A stretch of 64,000 bases of DNA from assembly GCA_963662155.1 (NCBI GenBank), contig OY759270.1, forward strand, positions 15,299,009-15,363,008, read 5' to 3'. The notes beneath the pieces were generated by a model. The model did not search any database and had not been told where the DNA came from. It saw only the letters and a list, made by a program, of their open reading frames with translations. A program made the translations under genes and the position numbers. Within the stretch, counting starts at the first letter, position 1. Each line of letters begins with the position of its first letter. The DNA comes from Lamellibrachia columna (Eukaryota > Annelida > Polychaeta > Sabellida > Siboglinidae). Of this stretch, positions 42,180 to 54,659 are shown in pieces.

Positions 42180-43023
42180 CAGGAGTTGTTTATGTAAGTG
42201 TGCATAGCGTGTATGCGCGACGTTAATATTACACACCGTCATTTCACAAGATTCACAGCTAGTTTATCTTCACATATTCAGTGGACGACAGTGATACGTT
42301 ATCTACTTCATAGACCTGGTTTTACCTGGGATATTTCGTCATCCATCCCTGTTGTGTGACTCATACTGTGTCTACAATCAAAGTTCGGTGGAGTCTGTTT
42401 GGACACGTGCTTCACTTGCCACATGACGCCCTTGCACAGATGGCCATTGACCAATATTTCACACCCGCTGGCGTTTCTGGCTGGCGATGGCGACCACGAA
42501 CAACACTCCTAACTGCCCTCGACAAAGATCTGCAGGAAGTCAGCAAGCGTCTTCGAAACCAGCGACATCTACACTGGCCGAAGTCAACTGACCGAAGTCA
42601 ATGGAAAAACATAAGCCAGAACACAATGAAAGCAACACACACGAATCTGTCCCCACTGTTGCACTGAGACAGTGACCCGAAAGCGTCTTTCACGACACAA
42701 GATATTTCATCAACTATGTTAATAACTATTTTTACGTGCAGTTTCGTGAAGGCTTTGGCTTGATGCCTCATGTCGTGAAAGAAACTTTTGAATTCATGTT
42801 TGAAGTTTCATTCATGTGCACAGGATGTCATGGACATATACATTGGTCGTCTTATTACAATCCACAATCCACTTTGAGTATGTATGTTTGTATGTATGCA
42901 GGTATGTATGTATGTATGTATGTATGTATGTATGTATGTATGTATGTAGGTATGTATGTATGTATGTATGTATGTAGGTATGTATGTATGTATGTATGTA
43001 TGTGTTATATGTATGTATGTATG

Positions 43024-43057
<34 letters not shown>

Positions 43058-43195
43058 TGTATGTATGTATGTATGTATGTATGTATGTATGCATGCATGC
43101 ATGTATGTATGCACGTATGTATGTATGTATGTATGTATGTATGTATGTATGTATGTATGTATGTAGTTATGTATGTATGTATGTATGCAAGTATG

Positions 43196-43280
<85 letters not shown>

Positions 43281-44463
43281 TATGCTGCCCGAAGTTCCAC
43301 AAAAGCCAACGTGGAAAATGACGCTAGCAAAGTGAGTTTTTCACCTGTTTTTACCTGGGATATTTCGTCATCCATCCCTGTTGTGTGACTCATATTGTGT
43401 CTACAATCAAAGTTCGGTGGAGTCTGTTTGGACACGTGCTTCACTTGCCACATGGCGCCTTTGCACAGATGGCCATTGACCAATATTTCACACCCGCTGA
43501 CAATTCTGGCTGGCGATGACGACCAAGAACAACACTCCTAACTGCCCTCGACAAAGATCTGCAGGAAGTCAGCAAGCGTCTTCGAAACCAGCGACATCTA
43601 GTCTGGCCGAAGTCAACTGACAGAAGTCAATGGAAAAACATAAGGCAGAACACCATGAAAGCAACACACACGAATCTGTCCCCACTGTTGCACTGAGACA
43701 GTGACCCGAAAGCGTTTTGTTATAACCCGGAGGCTGTCCTGGGATAATCCGTCATCCGTTCTTGTTATACGGTGTGATATACGTATTGTTTGATGTTTAA
43801 TTGCTTTTCACAGGTGAGTCTGAAACCATGCCAGGATAAGAACACAACGCATGGTGTACCATTTGTTACGTATCATGGGTTTTAACTCAAAAGTGATACA
43901 TTGATGGTGTGCACACTGCATAGGCAAGCAATGCCTATCGCTGCCCACAAAACGTAGACCGATGCTCCAGTATAATTCTGCACATGCGTCGGTTCAAATG
44001 GGTGTGGATATGTGCTAGTGAAATGTTGTCTGACTCACCAATGGGTGAAGAATGACTCCGGGCAAGACACAAGGTTGTAGCATATATTGCAACTGGGTGA
44101 GTGTTCGTGGGATATGCTAAGACATATGCTACCCCATTAGCTGTGATAAAATAATTGTATTTTATTAATGGGACAGCTGCTTTTCGCATCGATGGTTGAC
44201 AATATAAATTTAAATAAACAAAGCTAATCTGCGTGTGGGAGCGCCAAATTATCTGGCGAGCAGAAGTAGAACTAAACATTATAACTTTAATGCTTGAAGA
44301 AGATAAGTTGTGTTAAAAAGAAAATTGTATTATCAGACTAAACTGAATGAGCGCATATGATTATTCGTGTAGAGACGACAATGCCAAGAATGTGTTGAGA
44401 CATCGTTTGAAAGAATTATCTGCTCAACGAATGTCTTCAATAAACATACATACAAACGACTGA
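42180..44463 (+). repeat. Array unit 4 (2284-base composite: tail-S-tail-L)
   Basis: Nearly identical to unit 3, including the pattern of interruptions in the TATG tract and the same TGG-to-TGA change in its second tail (from 43385). The tails end at 42667 and, if read through, 43696. Confidence 0.88.
42879..43274 (+). repeat. (TATG)n-(TA)n compound microsatellite, array copy 2
   Basis: Same interruption pattern as copy 1, as expected for a very recent duplication; its TA run is about one unit longer. Confidence 0.95.
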
Positions 44464-45543
44464 CAGGAGTTGTTTATGTAAGTGTGCATAGCGTGTATGC
44501 GCGACGTTAATATTACACACCGTCATTTCACAAGATTCACAGCTAGTTTATCTTCACATATTCAGTGGACGACAGTGATACGTTATCTACTTCATAGACC
44601 TGGTTTTACCTGGGATATTTCGTCATCCATCCCTGTTGTGTGACTCATACTGTGTCTACAATCAAAGTTCGGTGGAGTCTGTTTGGACACGTGCTTCACT
44701 TGCCACATGACGCCCTTGCACAGATGGCCATTGACCAATATTTCACACCCGCTGGCGTTTCTGGCTGGCGATGGCGACCACGAACAACACTCCTAACTGC
44801 CCTCGACAAAGATCTGCAGGAAGTCAGCAAGCGTCTTCGAAACCAGCGACATCTACACTGGCCGAAGTCAACTGACCGAAGTCAATGGAAAAACATAAGC
44901 CAGAACACAATGAAAGCAACACACACGAATCTGTCCCCACTGTTGCACTGAGACAGTGACCCGAAAGCGTCTTTCACGACACAAGATATTTCATCAACTA
45001 TGTTAATAACTATTTTTACGTGCAGTTTCGTGAAGGCTTTGGCTTGATGCCTCCTGTCGTGAAAGAAACTTTTGAATTCATGTTTGAAGTTTCATTCATG
45101 TGCACAGGATGTCATGGACATATACATTGGTCGTCTTATTACAATCCACAATCCACTTTGAGTATGTATGTTTGTATGTATGCAGGTATGCATGTATGTA
45201 TGTATGTATGTATGTATGTATGTATGTATGTATGTATGTATGTATGTATGTATGTATGTATGTATGTATGTATGTATGTATGTATGTAGGTATGTATGTA
45301 TGTATGTATGTATGTATGTATGTATGTATGTAGGTATGTATGTATGTATGTATGTGTTATATGTATGTATGTATATATATATATATGTATGTATGTATGT
45401 ATGTAGGTATGTATGTATGTATGTATGTATGTATGTATGTATGTATGTATGTATGTATGTATGTATGTATGTATGTATGTATGTATGTAGTTATGTATGT
45501 ATGTATGTATGTATGTATGTATGTATGTATGTATGCAAGTATG

Positions 45544-45592
<49 letters not shown>

Positions 45593-45641
45593 TATGCTGC
45601 CCGAAGTTCCACAAAAGCCAACGTGGAAAATGACGCTAGCA
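44464..45641 (+). repeat. Array unit 5 (terminal, tail + spacer S)
   Basis: RT tail ends at 44951, then spacer S with a rearranged TATG tract. The homology stops at gacgctagcaag, where the right flank begins. Confidence 0.85.
45163..45587 (+). repeat. (TATG)n-(TA)n compound microsatellite, array copy 3
   Basis: Longer TATG part and shorter TA part than the other two, with an extra internal TA run near 45373. Confidence 0.95.
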
Positions 45642-46293
45642 AGATAAATCGTCGTTGGCTTTAAAGTTTAAACCATTTGACACCTAGTAGCTGTGAGCCC
45701 GTTAGTGACAAACGTGACGCAGTCATATTGCATGTTGTGTCTCATGCTCACTGAAATGTAATCTAATACGAAGTCACCGCTTGTGTAGAATCGCCGAACA
45801 ATGACGTCAAAGCCAGAGTAGACTGCCAACCATTAATCCATGCAAGCCCTTCTAAAACAACTAATTTATAACGGATGCCAGTTGTCAAGATTTTGACAAA
45901 TGCTCAACATCATGCTGGGACAACACGAGACTAGAAATTATCTCTTTTTGACACAATGCCGCCGCGTGAAACACACAGTCGTGCATTGAAATTACATCAA
46001 TATGTTACATACAAATATACGACAGAGAACAGAAGAGAAAGAAAACAGCAGTGAGCGAGGAAGAAAAACAGTTTGCAGGCTTTTAGAGACTATGACGGTT
46101 TACTGTGGACACCACAGCCATATGGTTTTTAATCGGTAAGCAATCCTGCATCCTCGTAGAACCGTGCTGCTTGTCCAAGCGTAGGCTTCATCGTTTGTGT
46201 ACAAAGTATATTTTACTAGATGAAATCGTCACTGAAGGTTTCATGGTATGGAACATATCACTTCTTGTGAATCGCTGTGTAAACCAGAACTTT

Positions 46294-46295
<2 letters not shown>
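45642..46295. other. No gene recognised
   Basis: Right flank of the array; only short non-descript frames. Confidence 0.3.
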
Positions 46296-46363
<68 letters not shown>

Positions 46364-46377
46364 ACATACACACGCAC
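46296..46377 (+). repeat. (CA)n microsatellite
   Basis: About 35 uninterrupted CA units followed by a few variants. Confidence 0.95.
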
Positions 46378-46424
46378 ACATCAACACAATAACGCAAACA
46401 CAATTTTCTGAGTAGATTTTAAAA

Positions 46425-46490
46425 GAGGAGGTTGGAGTCCTATTGACATGTTTACCAAGGTTGCTGCGGCAGCTTCTATGCCGACGGAAC
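46425..46490 (-). pseudogene. Serpin reactive-loop relic
   Basis: On the minus strand, GCATAGAAGCTGCCGCAGCA and what follows matches the S4 hinge (GCACAGAAGCTGCCGCAGCC) at nearly every base, giving IEAAAATLVNM, then QPPLL as in loop-side sequence of psi-S6. No other part of a serpin is attached. It is too short to be more than a relic left by deletion or transfer. Confidence 0.6.
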
Positions 46491-46663
46491 TGAAAGTGAG
46501 TTTTTCACCGGTAAGACTTATTTATATAAGATCAAAACCTTGTCTACCAGGTGCGACATCAAACCCAATTAGAATAAATGCCATTTAATGGACACATCGA
46601 CGCGATGTATATTTTACACCTGGCGGCTTGCAAGGTAGTCGTACACGACGGTATTGCATCGTG

Positions 46664-47689
46664 TGTTACAACCAGTAATGTAATAATCGCCCTGTAGTGT
46701 AATAATCGACCAGTAATGTAATAAATCGACTGGTAATGTAATAACTCGACCTGTAATGTAATAAAAACGATGAAGATGATAATGATGATGATGATGATGA
46801 AGATGATAAATGGTATTGATGATGTTGAATAGGAGGAGAAAGATGAAGATAATTAAGGGGTTATCTTTGCGCTACCTTAGAAGTTATATGAACGGCATTC
46901 CATATGTCCTCCCAGAAAACATGCGGCTCACTCGTTTTGAATTTCCTATGTTAATCGTACGTTTGTGAACGTCGAGTGGGTGTCAGCATGGCTAGCCATT
47001 ATAACAGTGAACACGAGGATGATGATGACGATGAGGAGGAGGAGCAGGATGATGAGGCTGAAGGTGTCGTTGTCTTCGTCCTCATAATCGTAATAACGAT
47101 CACCCTCATTGTCATCATCTTCGTCATCATCATCGTCATCACTAAGACCGCTTAATTGTCTTCATCTTCTTCCTCCTCATCACCATAACCATTTATCACC
47201 CTCATTGTCACCATCGTTTTCATCATCATCATTATCATCATCATCATCATAATCTGTATCATCATCATCATCGTCATAATCATCATCACTAAGAACGCTT
47301 AATTGTCTTCATCTTATTCCTCGTCATAACCATAACCATTTAACACCCTCATCATCACCATCGTTATCATCATCATCATAATCTTTATCATAATCATCAT
47401 AATAATCATCATCATCAGTATCACTTTCACTAAGATTACCCCTTAATCGTCATCATCATCATAATCGTTTATCACCCTCATCATCACCGTCTACATCATC
47501 ATTATTAACATCATCACCAACACCATCATAATGATTATCATCATCATTTTTATTACATTACCGGTCGATTATTACATTACCGGTCGATTGATTACATTAC
47601 CGGTCGATTATTACATTACCGGTCGATTTGTTTACATTACTGGTCGATTATTACATTACCGGTAGATTATTACATTACCGGTTGTAACA
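46664..47689. mobile_element. Foldback-type element with 6-base target repeat
   Basis: Begins TGTTACAACC and ends GGTTGTAACA, flanked on both sides by ATCGTG (46658-46663 and 47690-47695). Inside each end are tandem copies of a 19-base unit (GGTAATGTAATAATCGACC and its complement): about four on the left, about seven on the right. Next inward come (GAT)n-rich arms on the left and the complementary (ATC)n-rich arms on the right, the right arm containing two copies of a unit of about 147 bases (near 47141 and 47288). A central stretch (about 46870-47000) is not repeated. No transposase frame is present, so it would need one supplied in trans. Confidence 0.75.
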
Positions 47690-47987
47690 ATCGTGCTAGT
47701 ACAAGTAAATACACGCAAACAAGTGCTTCAGTGAGATTACCCATTTTGTTATACCGAAGTCGAAACTCAAATCCAATCAGATTATTCGTATCTTAGCCAT
47801 ATTACAGGCAGTGACGCGTAATACTAAAAGCTAATAATGGAATAACTACCAGGGAAACTCTGACTAAAAGTTAACAGGGGGTCCTTTTCGATGTCCATGG
47901 AAAATGTTATAGTAGCTATCAGGGTAGGAATTTTAAAATTAACATTATGACTCTCATATATCTAAGATAATGGCCCCCAAATACGAG

Positions 47988-49870
47988 TCAGTCCAGTGTC
48001 CATATGTGTCTAGTATGCTGACGCCAATGTTGTTTGTCACCGAGTTGGAAAGTGTCGTGCTTGTATGAATCAGGCTGTAATGCTCCGTCACGAATGACAC
48101 ATTTCAGAACAGAAGTATATTTACTACTTAACCGCTGTCGTGTAAGAGATGTCTGCACCAGGCAGTGCCAGGGTTTCGTCCTCTTAATCATGTCACAAGT
48201 AGCAGCCCTCGTGCATGCTATGCCTCCACCAAGCAGTATCACCCTATTAAAATCCCATATTTTAAAAGTACGATATATCTTAATCAGGCAGTATCACACA
48301 TCTAACAATGTAATATTTCAAAAGAAACAGTATTTGGTTTATACATTTACCATATACATAACTCGCATAGTTGCCCTGCGTTGCACGGTAGAACATGGTG
48401 GTGGTGGTGGTGATGGTGGTAGTGGTGGTGGTGGTGGTGGTGGTGGTAGCGTTGGTGATTGTGGTGGTGGTGGTGGTAGTGTTGGTGATTGTGGTGGTGG
48501 TGGTGGTAGTGTTGGTGATTGTGGTGGTGGTGGTGGTGGTGGTGGTAGTGTTGGTGATTGTGGTGGTGGTGGTGATGGTGTTGGTGGTAGTGTTGGTGGT
48601 GGTGGTGGTGGTGGTGGTGGTGGTGGTAGTGTTGGTGATTGTGGTGGTGGTGGTGGTGGTGGTTGTGGTGGTAGTAGTGTTGGTGATTGTGGTGGTGGTG
48701 ATGGTGGTGGTGGTGGTGGTGGTGGTGGTGGTGGTGGTGGTGGTGGTGGTGGTGGTGGTGGTGGTGGTGTTGGTGATTGTGGTGTTGGTGGTGGTGGTGG
48801 TGGTGGTGGTGGTGGTGGTGGTGGTGGTGGTGGTGGTGGTGGTGGTGGTGGTGATGGTGGTGGTGTTGGTGGTAGTGTTGGTGATTGTGGTGGTGGCGGT
48901 GGTGATGTTTTTCTTAGCTGTTCGTCTTAGTTGCTGATGATAAATTGCCAGTATGACGTCACGCACGCTGGATCTCCTGGTTAGCCCGATATGATTTGTT
49001 GTCCATGGCAGAATCCCCGTTAGACGAGCTCGTCAGGAAGATCAGTCTTCGGCAACAGTTTGCTAGTGCAAAGGGTCAACGCCATTGTCTTTTTTTGAAT
49101 GTATTCATATATTGCAATTTATGTCTGCCTACTGGACATTTGCCTTCAGTCAAAAATCTATAAAGGGTGATATTTGGGAGTCTGTCACAGGATATTAAGT
49201 GGCGGACTTGGGGGGTTTGAGTCATTGCAGGACAACGTTCGTCAACTCTGAGCACCGTTTTCTTAGAGTGTTGCCAGTTGACGAACTTATATTTTATGCA
49301 CCAGGCAAGGCAATTAAGGATAGATTTCGCTAATACATGTATGCCTACCCAAAAAAGCTACACCACTCAATTCATATACAGGTTCTTGTCCGTTATCTGG
49401 CGAAGACAACAGTGATGACTATCCCTGTAGTCTACAGTGATGAATAGTTCCCCGTCAGCTGTACGTACGTCAGAAATGTATATCACGCGCTATCACACAG
49501 AGCCCTGTATGCCCATGGAGACACTGACTCAATTGCACGAGGTATCACTGAGAGCCATGTCTGCCCATGGAGTCACTGACTCAATTGCACGAGGTATCAC
49601 AGAGAGCCATATCTGCCCACGGAGACATTGATTGAATATCACGCTCTACCTCACATAGCCGTGTCTTCCCACGGAGACAGTGACTGGATTATTGCAGAGG
49701 TCTACGTGTTTGTATATGCAGATGGCATCAGCTTTTTCGTATCCTTAGAGGCAGGAGACAATGTTGCATATGTCATTCAGTTATGGAGAGTGCTCCCTGT
49801 TCTGATTGGATTCAAATGTGTAGAATAGCTACATTTAATAGAACGAAGTTGAAATCAGTTTAGCTGTTCC
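47988..49870. repeat. Duplicated block A, copy 2
   Basis: Counterpart of 1-2060, without the retrotransposon fragment. It has its own GGT tract and, around 49500-49690, about three imperfect tandem units of roughly 56 bases (containing cccatggagacactgactca). No protein recognised. Confidence 0.75.
48393..48907 (+). repeat. (GGT)n microsatellite with TGGTGATTG interruptions
   Basis: More than 500 bases of GGT triplets interrupted at intervals by gttggtgattgt, giving a higher-order pattern. The long Gly, Val and Thr frames are artefacts. Confidence 0.95.
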
Positions 49871-50066
49871 CAAAAATTATCCAGGTTCTCACCCGATATC
49901 TGGCGACTACAACACTAAAAGTGTCCCCGACACCACGCAGTCGACCTACCCCTTGATGAATAATACCCGTGAACTGCAGGTGCGTCAGAAATATATATTA
50001 TGCGTTATCAGAGCAGAGCCCTGTCTGCCCACGGAGACATTGATTGCAGTGGTCTACGTGTTTGTA

Positions 50067-50877
50067 AATGTAACATCCTGTGGCTGGCACACTTGTAAAT
50101 GTAACATCCTGTGGCTGGCACACTTGTAAATGTAACATCCTGTGGCTGGCACACTTGTAAATGTAACATCCTGTGGCTGGCACACTTGTAAGTGTAACAT
50201 CCTGTGGCTGGCACACTTGTAAATGTAACATTTTGTGGCTGGCACCCTTGTAAGTGCAACGTCCTGTGGCTGGCACACTTGTAAGTGTAACATCATGTGG
50301 CTGGCACACTTGTAAGTGTAACATCCTGTGGCTGGCACACTTGTAAGTGTAACATCATGTGGCTGGCACACTTGTAAATGTAACATCCTGTGGCTGGCAC
50401 ACTTGTAAGTGTAACATCATGTGGCTGGCACACTTGTAAGTGTAACATCCTGTGGCTGGCACACTTGTAAGTGTAACATCCTGTGGCTGGCACACTTGTA
50501 AGTGTAACATCCTGTGGCTGGCACACTTGTAAATGTAACATTTTGTGGCTGGCACACTTGTAAGTGTAACATCCTGTGGCTGGCACACTTGTAAGTGTAA
50601 CATCCTGTAGGTGGCACACTTGTAAATGTAACATCCTGTGGCTGGCCCACTTGTAAATGTAACATCCTGTGGCTGGCTCACTTGTAAATGTAACATCCTG
50701 TGGCTGGCACACTTGTAAATGTAACATCCTGTGGCTGGCCCACTTGTAAATGTAACATCCTGTGGCTGGCACACTTGTAAATGTAACATCCTGTGGCTGG
50801 CTCACTTGTAAGTGTAACATCCTGTGGCTGGCACACTTGTAAATGTATCATCCTGTGGCTGGCTCACTTGTAAATGA
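50067..50877. repeat. 31-base minisatellite
   Basis: About 26 head-to-tail copies of a 31-base unit that begins atgtaacatcctgtggctgg and continues cacacttgtaa. Variation is mostly aaatg/aagtg at the start and cac/ccc/ctc in the middle. Because 31 is not a multiple of 3, all three minus-strand frames remain open with a 31-residue period; this is a property of the unit and not evidence for a protein. Confidence 0.95.
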
Positions 50878-50884
50878 GAGCCGT

Positions 50885-51770
50885 CGTCATCGTCGTCCGT
50901 AGCGAAGATAACGACATATACAAGGAATCCTCCGAAAATCACTTGACAGTATAGCAAACTCAACATGCATCAGTGCTAGATCTGCCGCCGACCAGTCCAT
51001 GGGTGGTGGGTCGATGCAGGTAACGGTCGCCATGTTTACGTGTTCACAAAAGGGCTTACGAATAAAAGTGCATACAATGACTTGCATACAAATGTGTCTT
51101 TATTCAAAAGCCGTGCAGTTTCCGGTTATTACGACAAACCAGGCTAAATATTACAACATCGATGTCAAACTTATCAACAAGTTTACAAATAGATTTTACA
51201 TTTTGTTAAGTTACGCGAAACGAAACAGATACGGCCAACCTAATATCAAATGGTCAACCAATGTGCTATGCAATATTATTTTGTCCATCGTTTCAAATAA
51301 ATAATAAGTGCCTTGGCAGCATCATCGCAGCAGGCAACAGCATAAAAAAAAAATGTCCACAAGCATTGCAGAACACGCCTTCAACAAGGACACACAAGAA
51401 GAGAGACAACCGACTCTTAGGTTTGGAGGGAAGATACGTGCCGCTGTGAAGTTGTCTCCACCTGAAAAAAAGAAAAAGATGCAGACCTCGATGAAGAATT
51501 GCTGAATAGAGACTAAGATTACCGCGAAGACCTGGTTTGAACTTGGAACGTTCGTCCAAGACCGTTCTGGCTGGAAAATAGTTGTTGGCGCCTTATTGAA
51601 GATTGAGTGAGTTCAAATAACAATTGGCCTCGTTCGCGTCATGTGTCCGTTTATGATCTACAAGTTATACTAAGAACAAGTTGCTAAGCCTCTTATAACT
51701 TGTAGCAATTATACGCCATGCGAAATAAATGGCTACAACAGTCCAAACACGTGAAGAATATGTGTTTCAT
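50885..51770. repeat. Duplicated block B, copy 2 (retroelement remnant)
   Basis: Counterpart of 33275-34150. On the minus strand an ATG at 51033 opens IDPPPMDWSAADLAL (gag-like start). On the plus strand near 51525-51607 is FVQDRSGWKIVVGALLKIE, the RT C-terminal tail pattern. The middle has diverged and frames are broken. Confidence 0.6.
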
Positions 51771-51984
51771 AGTTAATAAAACTTAGGCCTACTAGATAAT
51801 AATATTAAAATATTCAGTGCAATAATAAAATTTTATTTCCCAACATTCGTTACATTCTAGGATAATGTTACGGATTTGAGCACCGGCAGGTACTGGAACA
51901 GCCAGTTTTATAGGTCACAGCCCTAACCTTAACGCAAGCCTAAATCTAAAAGTAACTTCTCCTCTTAACCTATAATCACCTTTC

Positions 51985-52215
51985 ACCTCGACATTGTCCA
52001 TCCACTGCAGGGTGTAGCCCTCAAAAAAACCTTGCCATCTTTATCTATGTATGGCTTCTCTTGTCTAATGTGCATCTGTATTATTCGTTGTCATCACACT
52101 AGTGCCACCATCGTCTCATCGGTCTACCTCGGATGGTCCATCTGTTGTCTTGCAATCTCGCTATGCAGCCTGTTCATCTCCACTTTGTTTTCATGATATA
52201 TTTTATTATCTATCT
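51985..52215. repeat. Dispersed repeat, copy 2
   Basis: Counterpart of 14470-14720 (tcatcggtct, gatggtccatctgttgtctt). Confidence 0.5.
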
Positions 52216-53559
52216 CTAACTTTTGTTTTCTTTCTGATTTCAACAATATAATTATCGGGGAGGATAACCAACAAGCTGGAACAGCGATATTTTTAACCTG
52301 AAAACTGCGGCACTACCGCTACGCTACGGAACCACGACGAACAACGATGAACAATTCACAAATATGTCATATCATGATAAATGTGGTACGGTGGCGTTTC
52401 TTAAGGCATCATAATAAAACTAGACATTTATCTATCTGGTTCGATTACGACTTTGTTTACCTGGTAGAAAAATGATGACGTTAAAAGAAAACCTGCGTTA
52501 GGGATTCTCGGTTGCCATTTTCGTATTTTTTTTCTAAATTGTTGTCACCATTTGAGGTGGAACAGCCCTTACGTTTTTCAGTAAACATGATAAGTCATAT
52601 GATTTATTCGAATTACCGTTCAGGTACGTTTGTAATTTAAGAGTATCGTGAAGACGCTGCTTGCGTTCGTACGACGACGTAACTATTGGTAGCGACAACT
52701 TTGTCAACATTTGTTACGTCATAACTATGATCACTTCTCCAGTCTGATTGTCATATGTTTACGTTACCTTTTACTTGGTAAACTCGCAAGGCAAAACTCG
52801 TTGCATATTATAATCATGCAACCATTATCATAATAATAATAATAACACTAACGATGTCAGGTAACCGGATCGGGTTTCGTATATTCAGTTATGTTTTAAA
52901 GAAAATGCTTAAACTTAAAGTAGCAGATTTCTGGTTAACTAAAACATAAGCGTTCTAAGTCTATGCCATGGGTCAGCATATTAATAAATATTTATAATAG
53001 GAACTGTGCAGTTTACGTAAGATAAATGAGTGCATCGCGTGTTATATATACCGGATTAGCACATCTAAGATGGCATACGATGACACAGCACTCCCTGCCT
53101 AGCATTCATCAATCGTGACGTTTTGCCCTTTTATGTTTTTGCCGAATATACATTATTGATTTGCATTGATATATTTGGCATAAGAAATATAAGACTGCAT
53201 AATACAGGTTTACAACATTTCATTTTCCACAATTATCTTAGCAACTTTTAAGAAATATTCTAATAACACCACTCAACTCAAAAGCACCATTTTCTACCAG
53301 TGCTGGTGATATAATGCCAACCTCGCTGCACAGCTAGTAAGAGTCAACTGGGCCAATAATGAATAAATTGGACTTGGCCTGCCACTGAAAAAATCTAATT
53401 CGGCCAACAATGGCAATCAGTTGACATTTGTTCAACTTGCATTGCCCGTTGACTTACCAGTACAAAAACCAAATAATTGCTGTCATTATATCAACCAGCA
53501 TGAGCGAGTTCAAAACGGCACCTGCCAATTGAGAGTGAGTGACAAGATGGCGCGATATG
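52216..53559. other. No gene recognised
   Basis: Intergenic. A short tract at about 52300-52330 read on the minus strand (gtagcgtagcggtagtgccg) resembles a tRNA-type A box and may be a decayed SINE. Confidence 0.3.
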
Positions 53560-54126
53560 TCAAAATTGTCAAACATTTTCAGATTTTCACGAAACAAACA
53601 TTATTACGGAGGTCTCGTCGTAGACTGATGAAAACAGCTCATGGCGTATGTTTAGCAGAGAGATCAGGATCAACGATTATGCTGACCTGCATCTTAGGTA
53701 AAATTTCTATGTCGAGTCAGGTAGATCGGATTCCTTCCGCTGCAAGTGCCGCGCTATAAATTACCCCGGATACCCGGACCAGCGGTAATGGGATACTCTT
53801 TAGTGACCCGTGTTACACGAGCTTCGCTAATTTTCGTTAATGTCAGACATTTGTCCCTGTATTGAAAGTTCTTGATTATGCCCTACAACCTGCTCTAACA
53901 GTCGTAAGAGCAAGCCGGATATTCGAGGAATTACGTATATTGCATGTCATTATAACAACCAAATTTTTTTACACGGGTAATGGTAATTAATTCACATTTA
54001 CTCTCACACATTTTGTTCGTGCAAATTTGGCTGAACCCAGGGCGAGTCGCATTACCTATGCTCAATTACTATGCCTGAATGGCAACTGCAATGACAGAAC
54101 CAACAATGATATTACATTTCGGGTAA

Positions 54127-54250
<124 letters not shown>

Positions 54251-54261
54251 ATATTTCATTT

Positions 54262-54370
54262 GTGTGCGTGCGTGCGTGCGTGCGTGTGTGCGTGCGTGCG
54301 TGTGCGTGTGTGTTTGTTTGTATGTTTGTGCGTGCGTGCGTACGTGCGTGCGTCAGTGCGGGCGTGTGAG
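54262..54370 (+). repeat. (GTGC)n microsatellite
   Basis: Degenerate GTGC/GTGT tract at the position where the reversed L2-like element would have its 3' tail. Confidence 0.9.
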
Positions 54371-54659
54371 TGTGTATGCATGTGTTTGGATGTGTTTTGC
54401 ATTTTGTTTCTGAAACCTATAAACTATAATTCTTGTTTTCCACTGCGAGGGATCTGTTCAAAACATTTTTATTTTGTTGTTTTTATAAATCTAAAAGTAT
54501 TTTTGTAACCAATTAGAAATTTGTTTTGATTCGCAGATTTGGAAGATTATTTTAGTTTGTATTTTGGTTGATAGTTAAACTATATAAAAAAAAAATTTAT
54601 AGTTACATTCAAATAAGAAATAAGAAAAAAAATATAAAGAAATATACTACCAAATATTA

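Larger units (their letters stand above)
37386..45641 (+). repeat. Tandem array of a retrotransposon-tail unit
   Basis: A fragment of about 100 codons recurs seven times, starting (by its shared GTG) at 37562, 38817, 40072, 41101, 42356, 43385 and 44640, so spacings are 1255, 1255, 1029, 1255, 1029, 1255. The fragment reads RWSLFGHVLHLPH ... GWRWRPRTTLLTALDKDL ... RSQWRNIS, which matches the C-terminal tail of RTE-type and related reverse transcriptases (GHVLRM, RPRTTW, DR..W). Each fragment is followed by a long spacer (L) or a short one with TATG and TA repeats (S), in order L, L, S, L, S, L, S. No unit has a catalytic RT core. Confidence 0.9.

Noticed and set aside
38112..44279. A 114-codon minus-strand frame conserved in four array copies
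   Set aside because: The copies are nearly identical because of recent tandem duplication, so conservation of the frame carries no information. No domain, and the codons before it show no promoter.
48034..48966. Long Gly-, Val- and Thr-rich frames
   Set aside because: Same cause as above, over the second GGT tract.
50067..50877. CRISPR array
   Set aside because: Units are contiguous 31-base repeats without unique spacers, in a eukaryotic genome.
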